From Candidatus Wolfebacteria bacterium (GTDB taxonomy: Bacteria; Patescibacteriota; Minisyncoccia; Phycocordibacterales; NVSU01): DNA of 41,869 nucleotides. This document shows positions 37,539 to 41,869 of this stretch, piece by piece. The first letter of the stretch is position 1; each line of letters begins with the position of its first letter. Both the position numbers and the translations under genes were made by a program. The DNA lies in assembly GCA_002401345.1 (NCBI GenBank), contig NVSU01000010.1:82-41950 (forward strand), given 5' to 3'. The notes beneath the pieces were generated by a model. That model did not search any database. It was not told the DNA's origin and saw only the letters and a list, made by a program, of their open reading frames with translations.

Positions 37539-38648
37539 ATGCGTGTGACGAACAAGCCAGTCGATAAGTTTTTCCTTGGTATTGTTATCACACTTATTTC
37601 TATTGGAGTACTCGTATTTGTATCTGCTTCATTAGGTATTCTTCCTAAAAATACCTCGAAGTTTTATGGAGTACTCTTTAATCAACTTGTGCTTGGATTA
37701 GGTGTTGGTATAGGAGCAATAATTTTATTTTCTAAAATACATTATAAATTCTGGAGAAAATATTCTTTTTATATTTTTTTGGGGGCGATCATCGCAACAC
37801 TGATGGTATTTATTCCAGGTCTCGGATTTACTCATGGTGGTGCACGTCGATGGCTCTCAATTGGTCCTGTATCGGTTCAACCTGTTGAATTTTTAAAAAT
37901 TGCATTCATTATATATTTTGCAGGATGGCTCTCATGGGTAAAGAACAGAGTGCATGTTTTTAAATTCGGAATTTTACCATTTGCAATTCTGATGGGTATT
38001 ATTGCTGCGGTCTTGTTTGTACAACCTGATACGAAAAATTTCCTCCTTATATTATTAGTAGCACTGGCAATGTTTGTCGCATCAGGAGTTAAATGGAAAT
38101 ATATTTTAGGATTGGTTGCAGTCGCACTTATTGGAATTATCATACTGGTTTCCATGAAGCCATACCTTCTCACCCGTGTTAAGACATTTGTGGATCCAAG
38201 CAGCGATCCAACGGGTGCGTCCTATCAAATTCAGCAATCACTGATCGCAATAGGATCCGGTGGAGTGTTTGGAAGGGGATATGGTCAAAGCATTCAAAAG
38301 TTTAGCTATTTACCAGAGCCTCAAGGGGATTCAATCTTTGCAGTTGTAGGTGAGGAATTCGGATTTGTTGGAAGTACATTTATTATTCTCCTATATGTAG
38401 TCTTCGCATTTCGAGGACTGCGGATCGCGTACAGGGCTCCAGATTTATTTAGTAGACTTCTCGTCACGGGAATTGTTATACTGATAGTGGCTCAGTCATT
38501 TCTTAATATTGCGTCGATAATAGGAGTGTTTCCATTGACAGGAGTACCGTTGGTATTCATGAGTCATGGAGGTACATCACTTCTCTTGTCTATGGCTGCA
38601 GTTGGAATAGTATTGAATATTTCTAGGTATCAAAAGAAAGTGAACTAG
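37539..38648 (+). CDS. ftsW: SEDS-family peptidoglycan glycosyltransferase FtsW
   Basis: 369 aa, about ten membrane helices. SEDS motifs: GGARRWLSIGPVSVQPVEFLK, LPEPQGDSIFAVVGEEFGFVG, and FPLTGVPLVFMSHGGTSLL. It polymerises lipid II at the septum with a class B PBP. RodA is the close alternative; position between mraY and murG favours FtsW. The stop TAG is in the CTAG-rich footprint of an element. Confidence 0.9.
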   Translation: MRVTNKPVDKFFLGIVITLISIGVLVFVSASLGILPKNTSKFYGVLFNQLVLGLGVGIGAIILFSKIHYKFWRKYSFYIFLGAIIATLMVFIPGLGFTHGGARRWLSIGPVSVQPVEFLKIAFIIYFAGWLSWVKNRVHVFKFGILPFAILMGIIAAVLFVQPDTKNFLLILLVALAMFVASGVKWKYILGLVAVALIGIIILVSMKPYLLTRVKTFVDPSSDPTGASYQIQQSLIAIGSGGVFGRGYGQSIQKFSYLPEPQGDSIFAVVGEEFGFVGSTFIILLYVVFAFRGLRIAYRAPDLFSRLLVTGIVILIVAQSFLNIASIIGVFPLTGVPLVFMSHGGTSLLLSMAAVGIVLNISRYQKKVN

Positions 38649-38682
38649 CAACTAGCAACTAGTATCTAGGAGCTAAACTATG
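38646..38682 (+). repeat. CTAG-rich footprint after ftsW
   Basis: CTAGCAACTAGCAACTAG followed by TATCTAGGAGCTAAACT and ATG. It matches the right end of the four-helix-bundle element before scpB (CTAGGAGCTAAACC, ATG) and part of its left end (TAGCAACTAGC). It is probably an internal-deletion derivative or excision footprint of that element. Confidence 0.55.
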
Positions 38683-38955
38683 AATCCCGTAGTAGAAAAT
38701 GGCATTAGTGAGATATTATATTTTTGATATGAACAACATAATTCTAAACTTTATAAATAATTTAAATTTTGGTTCACATGCTCTTGAAGGAGCAATGCCA
38801 TTTTTCACTACGGGATGAATCCCGTAGTAGAAAATTACATTGAGAGAAATTTATATTTTATACATCATATATGAATCGGAATTATACAAATAATAAAAAA
38901 AACGATGACGTACACGCTCCTCAAAGAGCTATGCCATTTTTCACTACGGGATGAA
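38680..38955 (+). mobile_element. Tandem pair of TIR elements before murG (locus 2)
   Basis: ATGAA at 38680, 38815 and 38951 bracket units of 130 bp (38685-38814) and 131 bp (38820-38950). Ends TCCCGTAGTAGAAAAT and CATTTTTCACTACGGG. Unit-by-unit it is nearly identical to the pair before pilB, so the pair was copied as a whole or converted. A 1-nt deletion around 38869 breaks the residual ORF seen at 6180. The final ATG is the murG start. With the adjacent CTAG footprint this accounts for the whole 302-base gap after ftsW. Confidence 0.85.
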
Positions 38956-40081
38956 AATTTTATTTGCCGGTGGTGGAACCGGAGGACATTTTTATCCAAT
39001 CATCGCAATTGCTGAGAAGATCAATGAAATAATTGATAAGGAAAAGATTGTTAAATCTAAACTTTATTTTATGTCTGACACTCCGTATGACTCTGTAGCA
39101 TTGTTTGATCACGGAATTGAATTTAAAAAAGTTGAAACAGGGAAAATACGAATGTATTTCTCAATACAGAATTTTTTTGATATTATAAAAACTTTTTTTG
39201 CTGTCTTTAAGGCACTTTTTAAAGTGTATAGAATTTATCCTGACGTGGTGGTAGGGAAGGGAGGATATGCAAGTTTCCCTGCACTTATGGCGGCTCGAAT
39301 ACTTCGAATACCTGTGGTAATCCATGAATCAGATTCATATCCCGGTCGTGTAAATAAATGGGCTGGAAAATTTGCTGAGCGTATCGCAGTGTCTTTTGAT
39401 GAAGCCGCTCAGTATTTTCCTAGTGACAGAACTGCACACACTGGACAACCTATTAGATCAGAATTACTACAACCTTCTAGTGAGGGAATGTTTGAATACT
39501 TAAAGTTAGACCCTACTGTTCCTGTGATTTTAATACTTGGAGGCTCTCAGGGTGCAGAAGTTATTAATAATGTAATACTTTCAGCACTCCCTGAGTTATT
39601 AAGTAAATATCAAATCATTCACCAGACAGGGAAGAAACATTTAAAGAATTTAAATGTGCGTGCAGAAATGATTTTAACGGATAGTCCATATAAAGATCGA
39701 TACAAGACGTTTGATTTTCTCGGAATACTTGCGACAAAAATGGCAGCGGGGGCTTCGGATATTATTGTTTCTAGAGCGGGATCTCAATTATTTGAAATTG
39801 CGATATGGGGTGTACCATCCATCATTATTCCAATTACTCACTCACATGGAGATCATCAGGCGCGTAATGCATTTAACTATGCACGATCAGGTGCCGCCAT
39901 TGCGATTGAGGAATCGAACCTGCAATCACATATTTTGTTGCAAGAACTCGATAAGCTAATGAAGGACGATAAAAAAAGAGAGGAAATGAAGCAAGCTGCT
40001 AAAAAATTTGCCACTCCAGATGCAGCAGAAAAAATTGCACAAGAAATTGTGAACATAGCATTGAGGCACGAATCCCGTTAG
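38951..40081 (+). CDS. murG: UDP-GlcNAc:lipid I N-acetylglucosaminyltransferase MurG
   Basis: 376 aa. Opens MKILFAGGGTGGHFYPIIAI (first G loop), has HESDSYPGRVNKW, the second-half GGSQGAEVIN, HQTGKKH, and SRAGSQLFEIAIWGVPSIIIP binding UDP-GlcNAc. It makes lipid II at the inner membrane face. The start codon is the right-hand target copy of an element pair. The last residues E-S-R and the stop TAG come from the left end of another element at 40073; the reconstructed original end is R-H-E-K-stop. Confidence 0.95.
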   Translation: MKILFAGGGTGGHFYPIIAIAEKINEIIDKEKIVKSKLYFMSDTPYDSVALFDHGIEFKKVETGKIRMYFSIQNFFDIIKTFFAVFKALFKVYRIYPDVVVGKGGYASFPALMAARILRIPVVIHESDSYPGRVNKWAGKFAERIAVSFDEAAQYFPSDRTAHTGQPIRSELLQPSSEGMFEYLKLDPTVPVILILGGSQGAEVINNVILSALPELLSKYQIIHQTGKKHLKNLNVRAEMILTDSPYKDRYKTFDFLGILATKMAAGASDIIVSRAGSQLFEIAIWGVPSIIIPITHSHGDHQARNAFNYARSGAAIAIEESNLQSHILLQELDKLMKDDKKREEMKQAAKKFATPDAAEKIAQEIVNIALRHESR

Positions 40082-40199
40082 AGATCATAATGTTATGTAT
40101 TTTAGATACATAATCAGAAATAAAAATGATAGTAAGTGGTATACTGAGATTAGTAATGACTTACGGAAATCTTTGATTTCCTATCTCTAACGGGACGAA
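40068..40199 (+). mobile_element. Single TIR element at the murG 3' end, decayed GIY-YIG
   Basis: A 122-bp element (40073-40194) between ACGAA at 40068 and ACGAA at 40195. Ends TCCCGTTAGAGAT and ATCTCTAACGGG match the element before leuS. In frame with the left end it encodes N-P-V-R-D-H-N-V then MYFRYIIRNKNDSKWYTEIS and NDLRK before a TAA at 40188. This aligns with MFYTYVLQSQKDGRLYTGYS, NNLRK of the intact GIY-YIG protein. The target here is ACGAA, not a start codon, which proves the flanking 5-mers are target-site copies rather than element sequence. Confidence 0.85.
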
Positions 40200-40229
40200 A
40201 AATAATACTACTTTAATATAACTAAAAAT

Positions 40230-40500
40230 ATGAATCCCGTAGTAGAAAATGACATTATGGGTTAAAAATAATACAATATGTATCACTTAAGTCGAAAATA
40301 TAAGTCATAAAAAAATAATGTACATGCGCTCCTCAAAGAGCTATGTCATTTTTCACTACGGGATGAATCCCGTAGTAGAAAATGACATTATGGGTTAAAA
40401 ATAATACAATATGTATCACTTAAGTCGAAAATATAAGTCATAAAAAAATAATGCACATGCGCTCCTCAAAGAGCTATGTCATTTTTCACTACAGGATGAA
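40230..40500 (+). mobile_element. Tandem pair of TIR elements before gltX (locus 3)
   Basis: ATGAA at 40230, 40363 and 40496 bracket two 128-bp units (40235-40362, 40368-40495) that differ at only a few bases, an exact 133-bp period. Ends TCCCGTAGTAGAAAAT and CATTTTTCACTACGGG (the last reads ACAGG). The interior differs from loci 1 and 2 apart from the right-end hairpin GCTCCTCAAAGAGC. The last ATG is the gltX start. A -10-like TATAAC at 40217-40222 lies 7 nt before the first ATG, probably the old leaderless gltX promoter. Together with the element at 40068 it fills the 414-base gap after murG. Confidence 0.85.
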
Positions 40501-41839
40501 TACAGAAAAAAAAATTGTTACACGATTTGCACCTTCTCCAACAGGTTCTTTTCATGTGGGAAGTGCACGGACTGCACTCTTTAATTATTTATTTGCTCGG
40601 AAACATCATGGAAAATTTATCCTACGAATAGAAGACACTGACAAAGAACGTTCAAAAAAAGAATATGAGGAAGAGATTATCGACTCACTTTCATGGCTTG
40701 GAATTGATCATGATGAGATTCATCGACAGTCGGAAAGAACAGATGTATATAAAAAGTATATTCAAAAGTTGATTGATGACGATTTTGCATATATTTCTAA
40801 AGAGGAACCACAAGAAGAAGGGAAGCGAAGTGAGGTAATTCGATTTAGAAATCCACATAAGAAAGTTTCATTTAAAGATCTCATTTTAGGTACTATAGAA
40901 TTTGATACAACTGACTTGGGAGACTTTGTTATTGCAAAGGATATGGATACTCCGCTTTATAATCTCACCGTAGTAGTGGATGACTTTGAGCTGGGAATAA
41001 CACACGTAATACGCGGACAGGACCATATTTCCAATACTCCACGTCAAATACTATTATTGGAAGCAATAGGTGCTACAAGGCCTTTATACGCTCATATACC
41101 CCTTATTTTGGCCTCAGATCGCTCTAAATTGTCCAAACGACACGGTGCAACATCAGTACTTGAATATAAAGAGATGGGCTACATGTCAGAGGCATTTTTG
41201 AATTTCTTAGCTCTTATTGGATGGAATCCAGGCACTGATGAGGAGATCTTTTCTTTTGAACAGTTGATAGAAAAATTTGAACTTGAAAAGGTACACAAGG
41301 GAAGTGGAATATTTAATCCCGAAAAACTCGACTGGGTAAACAAGGAGCATTTAAAATTACTTACTGAGATTGAAATAGAAATTGCAATAAAGAAAGTACT
41401 ACCAAGTGAACTGAAACAGATCGAGGGATACTCTGAGGAAATATTTTCAAAAATTATTCCGATTGTCATTGAGCGAATTTCCAAATGGAGTGACATTGCG
41501 ACACTTGTAAAGGAGGGCGAGCTTGAATATTATTTTACTCAACCTTCATACGATTCAGCACAGCTTGTCTGGAAAAAAAGCACAGCCGAAGATGCAAAAA
41601 AATATTTAGAAAAAGTAATTGAACTACTTGAAACTATGAACACAGAAGATTTCAATTCATTGACTGTGAAGGATACATTATGGAGTTATGCAGAAGAGAT
41701 AGGGAAGGGAGATGTCTTGTGGCCAATGAGAGTTGCACTTTCAGGTAAAGACAGATCACCTGATCCGTTTATGATTTCCGAGGTCCTTGGAAAAGATGAG
41801 ACAATAAAAAGAATAAAAATTGCTATAGAAAAATTGTAA
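40496..41839 (+). CDS. gltX: Glutamyl-tRNA synthetase
   Basis: 447 aa from the ATG at 40496, which gives the family-typical start MNTEKKIVTRFAPSPTGSFH; a longer in-frame start at 40451 lies wholly in repeat sequence and is rejected. HIGH motif is HVGS, the KMSKS motif is KLSKRHG, and LRIEDTDKERS binds substrate. It charges tRNA-Glu and, in organisms using the amidotransferase route, tRNA-Gln. No ribosome-binding site lies before the ATG; the native promoter is now about 270 bp upstream, beyond the element pair. Confidence 0.96.
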   Translation: MNTEKKIVTRFAPSPTGSFHVGSARTALFNYLFARKHHGKFILRIEDTDKERSKKEYEEEIIDSLSWLGIDHDEIHRQSERTDVYKKYIQKLIDDDFAYISKEEPQEEGKRSEVIRFRNPHKKVSFKDLILGTIEFDTTDLGDFVIAKDMDTPLYNLTVVVDDFELGITHVIRGQDHISNTPRQILLLEAIGATRPLYAHIPLILASDRSKLSKRHGATSVLEYKEMGYMSEAFLNFLALIGWNPGTDEEIFSFEQLIEKFELEKVHKGSGIFNPEKLDWVNKEHLKLLTEIEIEIAIKKVLPSELKQIEGYSEEIFSKIIPIVIERISKWSDIATLVKEGELEYYFTQPSYDSAQLVWKKSTAEDAKKYLEKVIELLETMNTEDFNSLTVKDTLWSYAEEIGKGDVLWPMRVALSGKDRSPDPFMISEVLGKDETIKRIKIAIEKL

Positions 41840-41851
41840 ATAAAAAAACGC

Positions 41852-41869
41852 CCGAGTCCTAGGACTCGG
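41852..41869 (+). terminator. Terminator of gltX, cut by the window end
   Basis: CCGAGTCCT directly followed by AGGACTCGG, preceded by AAAAAAACGC, so the next bases are probably GCG and a T-run. The hairpin is complete but its tail is outside the window. Confidence 0.7.

Noticed and set aside
40451-40495. Longer N-terminus for gltX from the ATG at 40451
   Set aside because: The 15 extra codons lie entirely in repeat sequence; the family start MNTEKKIVTRFAPSPTG begins at 40496, the right-hand target copy.
1-41869. Alternative genetic code with UGA as glycine
   Set aside because: Many well-defined genes end at UGA at the expected length (leuS, murJ-type ATGA overlaps), so UGA is read as stop.

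Overview
The window reads as a chromosome segment of a Patescibacteria/CPR (Parcubacteria-like) bacterium. This rests on gene style: short, tightly packed, AT-rich genes; a surface protein with Ig-like and paired peptidoglycan-binding domains; a compact type IV pilus locus; an AspRS apparently without its GAD insertion; and small GIY-YIG and four-helix-bundle (IVP-like) genes between housekeeping genes. UGA acts as a normal stop, so the recoded Gracilibacteria/Absconditabacteria are unlikely. No rRNA, tRNA or CRISPR array was seen.

Layout: 1-1329 is the 3' part of a secreted surface protein. 1662-6067 is a signalling operon: a membrane-anchored ABC-type binding protein, a HAMP-only protein, a HAMP-PAS histidine kinase and a single-domain response regulator. 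It runs into pilB, pilC, four pseudopilin genes and pilM (6317-12124), with a pilin on the opposite strand. Then come ychF and a roughly 5 kb inserted island (acyl-ACP synthetase/acyltransferase, acpS, MFS carrier, alpha/beta hydrolase) bordered by a duplicated leuS 5' end. The rest is core: leuS, murJ, lepA, an FtsB-like protein, rplU, recR, dnaB, trpS, aspS, scpA/scpB, a D-Ala-D-Ala carboxypeptidase, mraY-ftsW-murG and gltX.

The most striking feature is a family of small elements with terminal inverted repeats (left end TCCCGT, right end ACGGG) sitting exactly on ATGAA or ACGAA sequences, nearly always a start codon or a TGA/ATG overlap. The full-length member (21874-22162) encodes a GIY-YIG protein whose start lies in the left target copy and whose stop lies in the right copy, so both neighbouring genes stay coupled. 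Two single 119-122 bp relatives keep a decaying GIY-YIG N-terminus. Three tandem pairs of 128-132 bp units precede pilB, murG and gltX. The elements rewrote the C-termini of MurG and the response regulator, and the duplicated leuS 5' end serves as an internal empty site. A second family with CTAG-rich ends carries the four-helix-bundle gene between scpA and scpB and left a short footprint before murG.

Other themes: several genes (mraY, trpS, rplU, scpA, lepA, pilin) have a -10-like hexamer only 6-7 nt before the ATG, suggesting leaderless mRNAs. Two structured elements sharing a 16-nt arm lie after the surface-protein gene and before the pilin gene. The island looks like a self-contained phospholipid-salvage module, comparable in logic to the LplT-Aas pair.
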